From Fistulifera solaris (taxonomy: Eukaryota; Bacillariophyta; Bacillariophyceae; Naviculales; Stauroneidaceae): DNA of 64,000 bases. A model generated the notes under the pieces. It was not told the origin of the DNA, searched no databases, and worked only from the letters and a program-made list of their open reading frames with translations. The stretch's first letter is position 1, and each line of letters opens with the position of its first letter. The stretch is taken from NCBI GenBank assembly GCA_030295235.1, contig AP026167.1, forward strand, positions 434,001-498,000, read 5' to 3'. A program made the position numbers and the translations under genes. Of this stretch, positions 43,783 to 54,904 are shown piece after piece.

Positions 43783-45437
43783 CTAGAAAAGCGCAAAGAT
43801 AGCAAAGGCGATTCCGGCGCCAACCATCACCAGCGACATGGGACGGGCAGAGGAAACATAGTCCACACCAGCGCTAGGATCCCAATAAATAATGGACGCG
43901 CGATGAGCGGCATCTCCACCGACAAAAGAGTAGGCAATAGACTCCACCTGCTTGCCTTCTTGGGCACGTCGCTCAGCGCGCTCAACCAACGGTGAGGTCG
44001 CAACGACCTTGATTGTCTGTGAAGTCGTATTGACTGATCGCGAGGACATAATTTCTGTCTCATTCGTGGCCGCCGTTGTCGCATCTGTGGCATCAGTGGT
44101 CTGGTTGGTGCTGGCTCCTTTAGTAGTAGCTTCAGCGGTCTCGGCCCAAGAGTATTCACCAAAGGGTGTAAAGCTGGTAGTGTCGGCCACATCGTCAAAG
44201 GCAATAAAGACATCCTCGGCTTCCATCCTGGCGGCTTCCGATTCCATTCCTTTTCGGTACTTGACATCCACTTTACGCTCAGTTTCGACAGTAGAGAGCA
44301 ACGCAACGAAACTATCATTACTGGTCCAGGGGAAGTCTTTCAACTCGAAATCAATCTTCATTTTATTGGCACTGGCGCTTTCTCCCTTAGGGGCTTGATT
44401 GATGGTGAAGGTGAAAGTAATGTTTCCATCAGGGCTAGTGAGACTAAACGAGGACGTTTCATTGTCGGAGGCAACATCGGAAATCACATTCCAGGTGTTG
44501 AGACTGATAGTCTGTAACACCACATCATTTTCCCAGTCATATGCCTCTCCGGTCGTAGAGTTTTCACCCTTGGTGTATTCAATAATGCTATCGTAGATGA
44601 CTTCAAATTGAGTCTTAGTTTCCTGTTCCGCTTGCAACGCCCGTTGTCCCTCGGCACCTTCCGGCGAATCATCCGCTGCTTCCGTTGGGGGAGGAGTCTC
44701 CGGGAGCTGGGCCCCTTCATCATCAACCGGTGTTTCTTGTGTTTCTTCATCAGCCGGTGGCTCGGGAGTTTCTTCGTCGGCAGGTGGCTCAGGAGATTCT
44801 TTATCAGCCGGCGGCTCGGGAGTTTCTTCGTCGGCAGGTGGCTCAGGAGATTCTTCATCAGCCGGAGGTTCGGCACTCTCTTCTTCCGGAGACGGCTCTT
44901 CTTGGTCCTCATGTTCATGATCATGCTCTTCTCCCTCCTCGTGTTCATGTTCTTTTTCTTCATCTTCGACCTTGATTTTTTGTTCATACTTGATCTTCAC
45001 CATCACACCCTTCTCCGAAGTTCCCACAACGTAATCTATCTCATCCTTGACTTTCGCGTTAGTGTCGTCGCTCTTGGCCTTGCACTTGAACGACACTTCG
45101 TTGGTTTCGGTTTCTTGTCCTAAAAGCGAGCGAGCGTTAGGTCCATCGGATATTGATTGTAGATGCATGATTCGATGCATACAGCCGGATTTCACTTACT
45201 CAGTTTGCAATCACGTTTCTTCGGGGCAATCGGGGACTCTTTCTTCCCTCCTTTACTCTCCGGTTCATCACCGGAATCGTCTGGTTCTTCTGGTTCCGGG
45301 GTCTCCGCCTCCTGTTGCAAAAGGCGGTATTCCGACTGGGCAGTAACACCACGCACCAGAGATCGGCTACGGACGGCAGCACGAGCCGACGGGAGAATGT
45401 ATAGGGATGCAATCAAATAGGCGGAAGCAATCTTCAT
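43783..45437 (-). CDS. Secreted, probably lipid-anchored surface protein with EPPADEE repeats (copy 1), two exons
   Basis: Exon 1 complement(45200..45437), intron 45120-45199 (80 nt, GTAAGT...TTTTAG), exon 2 complement(43783..45119); 524 residues, intact. A signal peptide (MKIASAYLIASLYILPSARA) is followed by PIAPKKRDCKL, KCKAKSDDTNAKVKDEIDYVV and IKYEQKIKVE, a His/Glu/Asp-rich stretch, five or six 9-residue repeats of EPPADEE(S/T)P, and a beta-rich domain (YDSIIEYTKG, VVLQTISLNTWNV, FTFTINQAPKG, KMKIDFELKDFPWTSNDSFVALLSTVE, SFTPFGEYSWAETAEA). It ends SSARPMSLVMVGAGIAFAIFALF, a short hydrophobic tail typical of GPI attachment. N-glycosylation sequons are frequent. No known family named; likely a cell-surface or frustule-associated protein. 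A close paralogue follows upstream. Confidence 0.75.
44745..44881 (-). repeat. 27-bp coding tandem repeat (EPPADEE(S/T)P)
   Basis: Five to six 9-codon units inside the surface-protein gene. Codons alternate between two versions, so that units 1/3/5 and 2/4 are more alike at DNA level, suggesting duplication of a two-unit block. Absent from the neighbouring paralogue, whose matching stretch is acidic but not periodic. Confidence 0.85.
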
Positions 45438-46044
45438 GTTGGAGTTGTTTTAAATTAGAAAATGATTAGAAGGAATGACAATTATCGTTTGATGAAGAAA
45501 GAATAATGTGAAGATGAGAGGTGCGGAAAACGACCACAATCCACGATGCACGATCCACCGATGGACGTGGCTGGCGCGCCATGGTCCGTTGAATAGCCAC
45601 GTCCGATAACAATCGAAGACCGGTATTCAGATTTCCATAGTAAGCAAAAACTCCCTCCACCTGGAAAGGTAAAAGGTGCGCGTCGAAGGAGCAGTCGGAG
45701 TATCTTTTGCACTTCGAGCGAGTATAGTCAAATTTCAAATGTTGTCACAGTTCAACCGTTGTGTGGTGACGAAATCAGAAGCCTGCGAAATCAAAATACG
45801 GAGTACAAGTATCGTGAATGAATAGGAACGCCATCGATCTTTCGAATGATGTCACTGATGTTCACCCTGTGATCCATATCTTGTCGTCACGTCGCAACAA
45901 ATACGTACGTGTTGGAAAAGGAATATAGAAGCTCATCATCTTGCGATCGGTTTGATGCGCTAACGAGGCAAAAGATAACATAAGTTCTACAACAATGTTC
46001 TATCTTTAGTGTATATGGAGACCACAATTCTCAGAAAATGCATC
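45438..46044. other. Intergenic between the surface-protein paralogues
   Basis: No gene. One TACGGAGTA (45797-45805). Confidence 0.5.
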
Positions 46045-47722
46045 CTAAAATGCTGTGAAGAGAGCCAAGACAAGCCCTGCACCCGCCATTGCCAAAGACA
46101 GAGGACGAGCGGACGATTGATAGTCCACTCCCGCGCTCGGATCCCAGTAAATGCGAGAGGCACGATGGGCCGCATTTCCACCGACGAACGAATAGGCAAT
46201 CGATTCCACCTGCTTGCCTTCCTGGGCACGACGATCGGCGCGCTCAACCAAAGGCGAGGTCGCCACAACCTTGATGGTATGGGGAGCCGAAGCAGTGGAA
46301 GAAGTATTGACCGAGCGCGAAGACATGATTTCCGTCTCATTGGTGGATGACTCGATCGTTGTCGTGTTCGTAGAATCATCGGTGTCTATAGGATTGTTGC
46401 TAGGCCCAGTGGAAGTCGCTTCCGCCGTCTCAGCCCACGAATATTTGCCAAATGGTGTGAAACTGGACGTATCTACAACATCGGCAAACGAAATAAAAAT
46501 ATCTTTCGGTGCCATTCCTCCTTCGGTTTCGACGTCTTGCCCGTACTCCACATCTACCGTGCGTTCAGTTTCAACGGTGGAAAGCAATGCAACAAAACTC
46601 TCGTCGCTGGTCCAAGGAAAGTTGTTTAGCTCGAAATCAATTTTCATTTTATTGGCAGTGATGCGCTGCCCATCAGCAGCTTGATTGATTGTAAAAGTAA
46701 ATGCCGTGGTATCATCCGGGCTAGAGACATTGAACCTTGACGTTTGACCATCGGTGGCAACCTCGGACATAACATTCCAAGTGTTGAGAGAAATGGTCTG
46801 AAGAACAACATCGTTTTCCCAATCATAAGCTTCGCCAGTGGTAGACCCAGATCCTTTCGTGTATTCAATGATGCTGTCGTAAACAACTTCAAATTCAGTC
46901 TCCGTTTCCTGCTCCGCTTGCAAAAGGCGCTCACCCTCAACACTCTCTTCTTCGTTTGCTTCCTCAGACGGTGGGGGGAATCTCTGGGCGTTCTGCCATT
47001 TCTTCATCCGCATTGGGCGACTCGTCAGGATAATCTCCGTTGGCAGAGGGTTCGTTCATTTCCTCGTCTTCCGGTTCAGCATCTGATTCCCCTTCTGCTT
47101 CGTCTTCCTCTTTGCCCTCCGATCCTTCATCAGCCTCGTTTTCTTCGACCTCAATTTCTTGTTCGTACTTGATTCGGACCATCAAACCCCTATCAGAGGT
47201 TTCTACTGTATAGTCGATTTCGTCTTTGACTTTGGCGTTGGCGTCATCAGACGTGGCCTTGCATTCAAAAGTAACCCCATTGGCTTCGTGTCCTGTTACG
47301 GTAATTTGGATAAGAAAGGTGTTCGCAACATGAAGTTAGTTGATTGACACAAAGTGTATGGGAACTTACTGGTTCGGCAATCACGTCTCTTTGGGGCAAT
47401 AGGAGACTCCTCGTCCTCGTCGTCGTCTTCATATTCCTCCTCTTCCATCTCGGGTTTTTTCTTCATCCGTCTCGGCGTCGTCCGTGTCGGTTTCTTCCCT
47501 CTCAGTTCCTTCTGTCTCGGTTTCTTCCATCTCCGTTGCTTCCACGCTGGGTTCTTCTGTTCCGGTTTCTTCCCCATCTCCATCCGTGGTTTCTTCCAAA
47601 GAACGAGAATCGACACGACCAGGAACTCCCCGCACAAGAGACCGACTGCGCACGCCTGCATACGCCGACGGGAGAACACAGAGAGAGACAATAAAGAGAC
47701 TGTAGGCAGAAGCAATCTTCAT
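46045..47722 (-). CDS. Secreted surface protein (copy 2), two exons, two frame breaks
   Basis: Tandem paralogue of the gene at 43783-45437. Exon 1 complement(47370..47722), intron 47293-47369 (77 nt), exon 2 complement(46045..47292); the intron is at the same place and phase as in copy 1. Shared blocks: MKIASAY signal peptide, RSRSLVRGV, PIAPKRRDC, DANAKVKDEIDY, YDSIIEYTKG, KMKIDFELNNFPWTSDESFVALLSTVETER, SFTPFGKYSWAETAEA, VATSPLVERADRRAQEGKQVESIAYSFVGG and a C-terminal apolar tail. The middle differs: ETEGTEREETDTDD-type acidic repeats before the PIAP motif and no EPPADEE units. Frame changes occur at a T6 run (47455-47460) and a G6 run (46973-46978), both repaired by one base. About 530 residues. 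Confidence 0.72.
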
Positions 47723-48313
47723 ATCGATTGATCGATTTTAGAGCGTCTTTCAATAAAAAAAATCAGTTTTATTGATTTGTGAGATGAAAAAATAATGAAA
47801 AATGGATTGGATCGTGGATCTTTGGATCCTCTCATAGCAACGATTGATGACGTGCCAACACGTCCGTTGTAGGTGAAAAAGTAGTCGTGCAACTATCGGT
47901 TTTCTTCATCCCTTGGATCTCACGTTTTATCTATAGTAGCAAAAGTTGGAGCACGCGTTCATGACATCGTCATTGGTCGTGTCAAAAACTCTTCGACACG
48001 TCATCATCCACAAGCAACCACGCCCACTTTGCACTTTGGTCTTTGGTCTCAAAAGTAGTGTTGTGAAGGAATTTCTTTATTTAAGGTGAAGGTTGTTAAG
48101 TCTATAAGTATAACTTTAACCCTTGACGGGAAGTGTGATCATCGTTCGTCGCGATCGACCATGGACGCATTAAAACTTTATGATAGCCTCGATCATCAAT
48201 CACTACAGCACTTGTATAACGGAAAGCGACGCAACTCTTGACGTCGTATTATACCGAGCCAAGCGAGAGAAGAACAGCATTGAATTCTTTAGAAAGCTAC
48301 GCCGCAGTGTACC
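47723..48313. other. Divergent promoter region
   Basis: No gene or repeat recognised. Confidence 0.5.
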
Positions 48314-50039
48314 ATGGGAGCCGATTATGAACAGGATGAACCTGAATTTCTCCCTTTGGAGATCGATAGGACACTGCTGAACCCTTCACAGCGATCGCGG
48401 TATACCAGTACAGAGGATTCTCACGAACCCGAATGGATACGAGCGTATTGGTTGGGTTTTGGTATGTTTTTGATTCTTGCAGCCTTTTGGTTACTCGACA
48501 CATTGTAAGTCGGACGATTGCCGACGGATTGTATGATACACCCTTCCGTCCTCTCATCACCCATCACACAGAAAAGAGCCGACATTCGGGTCATTGGTGG
48601 CTGGAAATTTAGATCATCATCTTCCAATTGCCAAGTTAGTCAGCGTTGCTGCCACTTTAGTTCTGGTTTGTTGTGTCGAATATTTATCGAATCGCCATGA
48701 TCTCGAAATGCGACAAAGTACACTGCAGGAAAAAGAGGTATCGGAAGGACCCGAAACTTGGTCCACTATGAACGTGGCGACAACCTCCACCAATTTCGAT
48801 CGATTGTCGTACCATAGTGATATCACGGACGATCCACTCTCTTCACGGATATTCCTTTACGTATGCATTCCCTATTGCATCATCTTTGCCATCATGGCGT
48901 CATTATTGCAATTCAATCCGTTGGTGGCCCTGACCGATCCAGCGAAAGATCTGAATGCGACCACAACGTATTGGAATGTAGTTGGTTACTGTTGGTTTGC
49001 CGCCGTAGAATCCTTCGGGTCCATTGCCGTCGCCACGTTTTGGTCCTTTTGCAATTCGAATTTGTCGTTACACGATGCGGAACGATTTTACGGTATTATC
49101 ATTGCCTTGGCGCAGCTGGGAGCAATTTTGGGCAGCACCATGGTGACGACTCGGATTTGGACCAGTATTACACTGATTGTGCTCGCGTGTCTTATTATTG
49201 TTTTGCACGTGATTGTGATGCGTATATACAGTCGACGCTATCCGAGTACCAGCGATGTGCCGCAAGAGCCGACCGAAGACGACAACGATACAGACGGAGA
49301 CAGTTTCTGGACAGGAATATACCACATTGTTGGCAACAATTACGTCATTTTGATTATGGGTGCATCCTGTCTTTACGAAGTATCCCTCACTTGTTTGGAT
49401 TACCAACTAAAGCTTCTGGGTTACAGTCGTTTCGAAGAGAGTGATCACAAAATGTCGTTTAAGCAATTCATGGGACACTACGGTCAGCTAGTGAACGTCT
49501 CAAGTCTTTTTATATCGTCCATCATCTTCCCTCGGTTCATACAGCGATTTGGATTACGGATAACGATTCGTTTATTTCCTACCCTACTCTTGGTGATTAA
49601 TGTATTGACCTTTGGTGCGATACCAGGAAACCTGACCGTGCTCTTCTTGTCCATGTCACTTCTGAAAGCGATGACCTACAGTATGCACGATCCCGCCAAA
49701 GAAATATTGTACATTCCTACTTCCAATTCAATCAAGTTGAAGTCGAAGTTTTGGATTGATGTGGTGGGAGCACGAGTTGCCAAAGCCATCGGTAGCACCA
49801 TCAATAAAATGGCGGGAAGCGTGGATCGTAGTATCCGCGTGGCCAGTGCACCAAGTCTTCTAACGGCGGCTTTATTGTGGTGGGTCTGTTATCGCGTCGG
49901 GGAACAATTTGATGATCTTGTCGCGAGTGGGACTGTCGTTGGAGCAAAAAAGCAGGAACTCAACTCACTGGATCGAAGTCAGTTTCGTCCTGTTGACACG
50001 TACGAGGATGAAAAGGACGATGACGCTCAGTCGAGCTAA
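48314..50039 (+). CDS. NTT/TLC-family nucleotide transporter, two exons
   Basis: Exons 48314..48504 and 48572..50039 (intron 67 nt, GTAAGT...CACAG), 552 residues, intact. The family (plastid and Rickettsia/Chlamydia ATP/ADP translocases) moves nucleotides across membranes; diatoms hold several members. Hydrophobic spans run throughout (AYWLGFGMFLILAAFWLL, LYVCIPYCIIFAIMASLL and others, about ten). Family motifs: YWNVVGYCWFAAVESFGSIAVATFWSF, matching the conserved W-F-x-x-V-E-x-F-G-S region, and MTYSMHDPAKEILYIPTSNSIKLKSKFWIDVVGARVAKA, matching the S-x-x-D-P-x-K-E-M-x-Y-I-P segment before the last helices. Substrate not deducible. No plastid targeting sequence at the N-terminus, so the location is open; it may sit in an outer plastid membrane, the ER or elsewhere. 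Confidence 0.88.
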
Positions 50040-50155
50040 GATATAGCTACAGAGACACCTAGGCATATTATCCATGCAATGTTATATAAATTCCCATCTG
50101 TGGCAATTGAAGCGTGTCCCGACTGGTAAGTTGCAACTTGACATTCGCGAATCCT

Positions 50156-51238
50156 TTAAAAGCAATTCTTGGAGGGATCGCAACAAGGGCAAGGATTCGC
50201 CTGGCAGTCGATACCAAAGTTTGTGAAAGGACCGTTGCACACTCCCTCCTCATCGCAAATGGGACAGAATTTTTCGGGCCACGCGCCTGTGAGCTGATTG
50301 CCTTGGAGATACAATGTATCTGTATCATATAGCTCGTGAGAATTGGACGCAGTAAGATCATGCTAAGAATCAGACCAGCAGTACTTACAAAGGTTTCCAG
50401 TGGCCAAAAAGTCCTGGGCAATGGGACCTGTCAACTGATTCTCTTGTAAGTATAGAATCGCAAGATTTGGCAACGAGGCAAAAATATCGGCGCGAATCGG
50501 TCCAGTAAGATCGTTCTTGTCGAGCCAAAGAATCTTGAGATCTTGGAGGAGCGTGAGAGCCGGCGATAACGTCCCTGTTAAGTTGTTATTCGAGAGATCG
50601 AGCTCCTGTACCTTGGCGTCGATATTGACCGAACATCCAACGCCTTCCCATTCACATACATCCTCGCTACTCATCCAATTCGTCGAACGCAACCAATCGG
50701 ATCCGCCGTTGGCGTAATATATGGTGGCGAGTGCGAACCGTACAAGTACCGCGTCTTCCGATGTAACGAGTGGATCTTCGACGATCCACTTGGCTGCCAA
50801 TGCGAAGGCATCGACTTCGTTCACTTCTTGGACCGATTCCGGTAAAGCCATTTCGGCGGCGAACGTCGAATTTTTGAGCGATTCTCGAATGAAATCGTAC
50901 TTGTCCTGACTCGAAGCAAAGACGACAGAGTTGTTGTTGTCACTTTCCTTCTTGGCAACGATGGTAAATGCCACGACCGCAGCCACCAGTACCAGAACAA
51001 TCAAAGCAACGACCACGATGATATCTTTGCGCGACACATCTTTACCCCATTTCTTCCCTCCTGCTCTGGAAGTGGTTGTGTGAATAGGCTTTGCTTTCGG
51101 TTCATTGAGATTCCTCGTTGAAGGCTTGCTGGGAGGAGAACTAGCAGGAGGACGCGGACTAGGTGAAAATGCAAGGTCCTCTCGATTCGGGCGAAAGTTT
51201 GTAACCGGGTTACTGTCTCGTTTCGGCTCTGGTGTCAT
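50156..51238 (-). CDS. Leucine-rich-repeat membrane protein, two exons
   Basis: Exon 1 complement(50389..51238), intron 50320-50388 (69 nt), exon 2 complement(50156..50319); 337 residues, intact. A Pro/Ser-rich cytosolic N-terminus (about 80 residues) leads to one membrane helix (IIVVVALIVLVLVAAVVAFTIV). The outer part has the plant-type LRR cap WLRSTNWMSSEDVCEWEGVGC, then repeats VQELDLSNNNLTGTLSPAL, LKILWLDKNDLTGPI, LAILYLQENQLTGPI and, across the junction, TLYLQGNQLTGAWPEKFC. It ends with a Cys-rich stretch (CPICDEEGVC...CPCCDPSKNCF). Type II orientation with an extracellular LRR is common among diatom LRR proteins of unknown role. Ligand unknown. ATG at 51238. Confidence 0.85.
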
Positions 51239-52118
51239 GATGAATGATTGAGGTAATAACGACGACGAACGATGATGATTCTTCCCGCGATTGTGTTTTG
51301 TGAGTGTCTTTCCTGACGAGCTCGGTCTCAAAACGTCTCGAAGGGCGTGTGCAAGGAAAGTCTGGCTGACTTGCCATAACAGAAAAGTGTACTACAAGCT
51401 AATCATAGAATTGAAATGAAAAGGGCTTTCTAATTGTCCTTGCAGTTCGAATCACAGTTATGGCTACCACAAGCAACGCGAGTTGCGGGTTTAAGTAAGG
51501 TTGAGGATGTTTTTAATCGTCGACTACGACGAGAATGCAAGAAATGGAACTCTGACGTACTTATGGAAACAGCTTCATCAGCAACAAACAGCAACGTTAA
51601 GATAATATACTTTGACAGAGAATTGTTCTCAATCAATCCCGTCCAACAGTTTCAAAAAACTCGTCGGCGAAATGTTTTGCGTTCTATAATAAGAAACAGC
51701 AATTCGGCAGCAACTAGGAGACGGATGAATATCATAAAGTTTGACAAACCTGCAGTACAAACATATCTGATAAATTGTAGGAAGTAGCTTCTTATAGTAT
51801 TAACGAGGCCTCTAGAGAGAGGTGTTTTATCTCAACTATCCGTAAACCATACGGGACTGAAATCAAGTTGAGTCGTCGTCAGACGAAGTCAAGGATTCTT
51901 TCTACTACGGAGTATTTGATAGTCGAAATGGAACCGGTTGTTTTTCTTTTTTTCTGCACAGCGACGAAAGAAACGAATGCCAAAATAATTTGCTTGAAAA
52001 CAATTGGCATCTGCAATGACAAATTGATAATCGAATGATTTGCTCGGAAACGAAAGATGGACTAGTACATACTATTCGAGACGAAGTTTACGTGGTGGTT
52101 GCCTTTAAGTCTGTGAAA
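51239..52118. other. Intergenic with a weak ORF and TACGGAGTA
   Basis: A 117-codon frame at 51434-51787 (plus) starts without ATG just after a TTGTCCTTGCAG that looks like a splice acceptor; it could be a last exon whose first exon I cannot find, or chance. It has no known motif. TACGGAGTA at 51906-51914. Confidence 0.4.
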
Positions 52119-52556
52119 TCAAGCATCGTAAAGATGCATTGTTACGCTGAGCACTGCCACGAGTGCCAGGACAAGCATCGACAGTCCAACCATTTCAACG
52201 GAGCTGGAATCATCATCATCAATACAAACCAAATTGCAGTCTTTCATCTCTTGCGCAAGACATTCAAAATACTCCATGCTTTCTCTGGTGCACGTGCGTT
52301 GGCAGCAATAATGAACGACGCAGAACATTCCGTTCAACACATTGCACACCAGTTCTTCCGTGTCTAGTTCCGTAACAGAGTTAAAAACAGCTCCTTCGGC
52401 GGGGCAACCCTCTTCGCACAACGCTAAATGAGTTTCGACGCACGCGTGGTATTTGTTCGCTTCATCTATACACGCAGGACGTTGTTCTGCGCCGAGAATC
52501 ATCGCGGCGTGCAAGGAGATCAGGGGCGCGACGAAGACTTTTTTGAAGAGATGCAT
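52119..52556 (-). CDS. Small secreted Cys-rich protein with C-terminal apolar tail
   Basis: 145 residues, intact. A signal peptide (about residues 1-22, ending ILGA) is followed by a domain with ten cysteines in a C-x(n)-C, CEEGC, CVVHYCCQRTC, CNLVC pattern, then an Asp/Ser linker and a hydrophobic tail (VEMVGLSMLVLALVAVLSVTM) that could be a membrane helix or a lipid-anchor signal. Family not recognised. It lies 138 bp downstream of the kinase-like gene's stop, on the same strand. ATG at 52556 is the first in frame. Confidence 0.65.
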   Translation of the reverse strand: MHLFKKVFVAPLISLHAAMILGAEQRPACIDEANKYHACVETHLALCEEGCPAEGAVFNSVTELDTEELVCNVLNGMFCVVHYCCQRTCTRESMEYFECLAQEMKDCNLVCIDDDDSSSVEMVGLSMLVLALVAVLSVTMHLYDA

Positions 52557-52694
52557 GTCGAGGAATTAAGGGAGTGAAATGCTGCTGGTGCTGTAACTTA
52601 TTTGCTCGTTTGCAAAATAATGAGAAAATTCGCTCGACGTTGGTCGCAAGAAAGCCGGTTTCCTTCAGTCGTGCCGTTTCTGCTCACTCCGTTT

Positions 52695-54145
52695 TCACTT
52701 GAGAGGTTTCGTCGTTTCCTCGTATTCTTTCCACGCGTCGCGCAATTGTTGTAATACACTGAAGATTGAAGCACGGTCTTCTGGTACCGGCCTATGACAT
52801 GATGCGACAATCTCCATGAGTCGATGTTCGATGTGAGTGAAATTACGATCCATGAAAGGAGGTATCGCGGGAACTTCTCCCCGTAAAACGGCTTGTTGCG
52901 ACTCTTCGGTGTTGGCTTTTTCGATCCAAGGTTCTACTCCGGTGACAATGGAAAACAGAATGTTCCCAAAACTCCACATGTCATCCGATTCCATGGACGT
53001 GCGATCCGGCGAGAACGATTCGATTGGACGGTATTCACCTACTTTAACATAGGTAAAATAAGGGCAGTAGTCGTTTTGATCGTCATTCCACTCGAGGACT
53101 CGAATGGTATTCACGTCGTTCAAAAATGCTTCCCCTTTGTCATTCCAAAGCCATTGACTCATACTCACATCATCGTGACAGATGACGCCTTCATAATAAC
53201 CATGCAATTCGGCAAGTCCTTCGGCCATTTCCAAAGCCAACTTCAATTTTTCGTGCGGCAAAAGTTGGTTGTCGGGTATTTTTGGCAAAGGTGGTCGTTC
53301 GGCATCCAATCGCAACTTCCAGTTGGGTCTAGGGACCACCACATCTCCGAAGCCAACCCCTACTTGCGTCAATGTTGTGAAGGTGCAGAACCCATAGATA
53401 TCTGCCAATCGCGGTGACGACGACAACTTTTCCAGCAGCATGGCTTCGCCACGAATGTACCATGTCGAAACAATGTCAAAGCGAAAATTCTCGGTGGGTC
53501 GCAATGTTTTCAGTACGAACTGTGTCTGTTGGTCGTATCGTTGGAATCGAAATACTTCTCGATACAGTCCATTCCCTAAATGATCGACCGAATACTCTTG
53601 CTGTTCGGGTAAACGTTCGATCGATAGTTCATGAAGGAGGTTGCAGACGGGATAGGTGTCATATTTCCATTTGGGTGGACGGCATTCATCACGTTCAAAG
53701 TCCTGATCTTCGTACGGATCGTAATACGGCGATACGTTTTTGTCGATTTCCGACAAGAAGGCATCGCGTTGGAGATGTAGCAAAATTGTATCATTTTGGT
53801 CAATGTTACGTCGTTGTTTGCGCACGAAATGATCCAGAACACCAAAGTCAGGACTTATCGTCATATCTTCCAGAGGCGGAAGAGAATGCGATGAAATAGC
53901 AATCGAAGGCTTCCATGGTGTGTTTAGTTGTACGAGACGAGGATTCAGACTAGCAATTAAAGGATCCTTGACAAAAGAACTTGCTTTTTCGACAAGCCGA
54001 GCAATGATATGCGACTTTGTAGACCGATATATGCGAGGAAAATGATCGCAGCAACAGAATTGAGTATTCTGTGAAGAGAAAATCTCTTTCCTGCCCGAGC
54101 GCGTGTCCTGCCTGTCAGTTTCGAGTTCGTTGGCCTCAATAGCAT
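52695..54145 (-). CDS. Type II membrane kinase-like protein (secretory-pathway type), frame break
   Basis: About 483 residues if the break at the A4 run 54039-54042 (plus strand) is repaired; it separates the anchor (RILNSVAAIIFLAYIG, ATG 54145) from the lumenal part. The kinase fold is seen in GNGLYREVFRFQRYDQQTQFVLKTLR (glycine-rich strand and VAVK-like Lys), LALEMAEGLAELHGY, CHDDVSMSQWLW in place of HRDLKxxN, and EAFLNDVNTIRVLEW in place of DFG. The catalytic Asp and the metal-binding Asp are kept, but the loop Asn is not. SDDMWSFGNILFSIVTG is a normal alpha-F/G region. Such a catalytic loop, with C-D and Q-W/F, recalls lumenal kinases such as POMK and FAM69/PKDCC. Activity and substrate unknown. 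Confidence 0.7.
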
Positions 54146-54904
54146 TGTTGCAATTGAGAAACAGCTGACAGAACGTGAAGCCTTGCCAGTGACCACGGAC
54201 GAAAAACTCGGTCCTTTTTCTGTGTTGCGAGGATGCAATTTGTCCTCTTCACGTTGCCAGCATCAATTTCTTGTCCTAAAATTCATACCACTCGCAAGCA
54301 AGGAGAAGACTTCGTTGGCTTGTCATTGTTGCGATGCAAGAAAATGGCATGATGTCAAAGATAGAAGGCCGCCCTTCGCCCGTATAATTGCCCTTTTCTC
54401 ATCAATGTCGCATAGGTTCTTGGTACCGTTTTGTTCCGGCCGATCCTAATTAGGATCGGCCTCCTAACCTATAATCGAGTGAGAAGTCTTTCAATTCAAG
54501 TTGAAAGTTGCATTCTGACTTGAGGAAATTAGGAATTAGGAATAAATATCAGTATAGTCTAAGCCGGTTTAGATGATTTTCTATGCTTCGAGGCTCTTAA
54601 AAACGATTATGGTGTTCAAAAAGGATGGGTATGATAAGCGTCAGAATACCTGGTAAACGGTCGCAATTATTTGATTTCGTGACGACTTTGTCATTTTAGT
54701 CTTGTTTAACCATGCTTGGGTGTTTGCGACTTTGCGCAACAAAGGCCGCGTGACTGGACTCACTTTTCTCAAAAGTTATTGCTGTCGTGTGCGACAAAAA
54801 GGAACTCATTTTTGTTAATTGTCTATTGTCCTTTTGTTTTTGTTAATTGTCTATTATCCTTCGAATCCTAGTTGTTGCTCAGTCTCTCACAAATTTCACA
54901 AGTC
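54146..54904. other. Divergent intergenic region with a perfect palindrome
   Basis: No gene. Holds the 24-bp palindrome at 54438-54461, TACCTGGTA (54647-54655) and two copies of TTTTTGTTAATTGTCTATT close together near 54810-54856 (a short direct repeat). Confidence 0.5.
54438..54461. repeat. 24-bp perfect palindrome
   Basis: Half site GGCCGATCCTAA followed directly by its reverse complement, with no loop. It sits between divergent genes, about 290 bp from the kinase start and 440 bp from the dsRBM start. Confidence 0.9.

Noticed and set aside
44745-44881. Regular 27-bp repeats resembling a CRISPR-like array
   Set aside because: No spacers; the units are contiguous codons inside an intact eukaryotic gene.
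51434-51787. 117-codon ORF as a gene
   Set aside because: No ATG at the start, preceded by an acceptor-like sequence but with no upstream exon found; kept only as a note.
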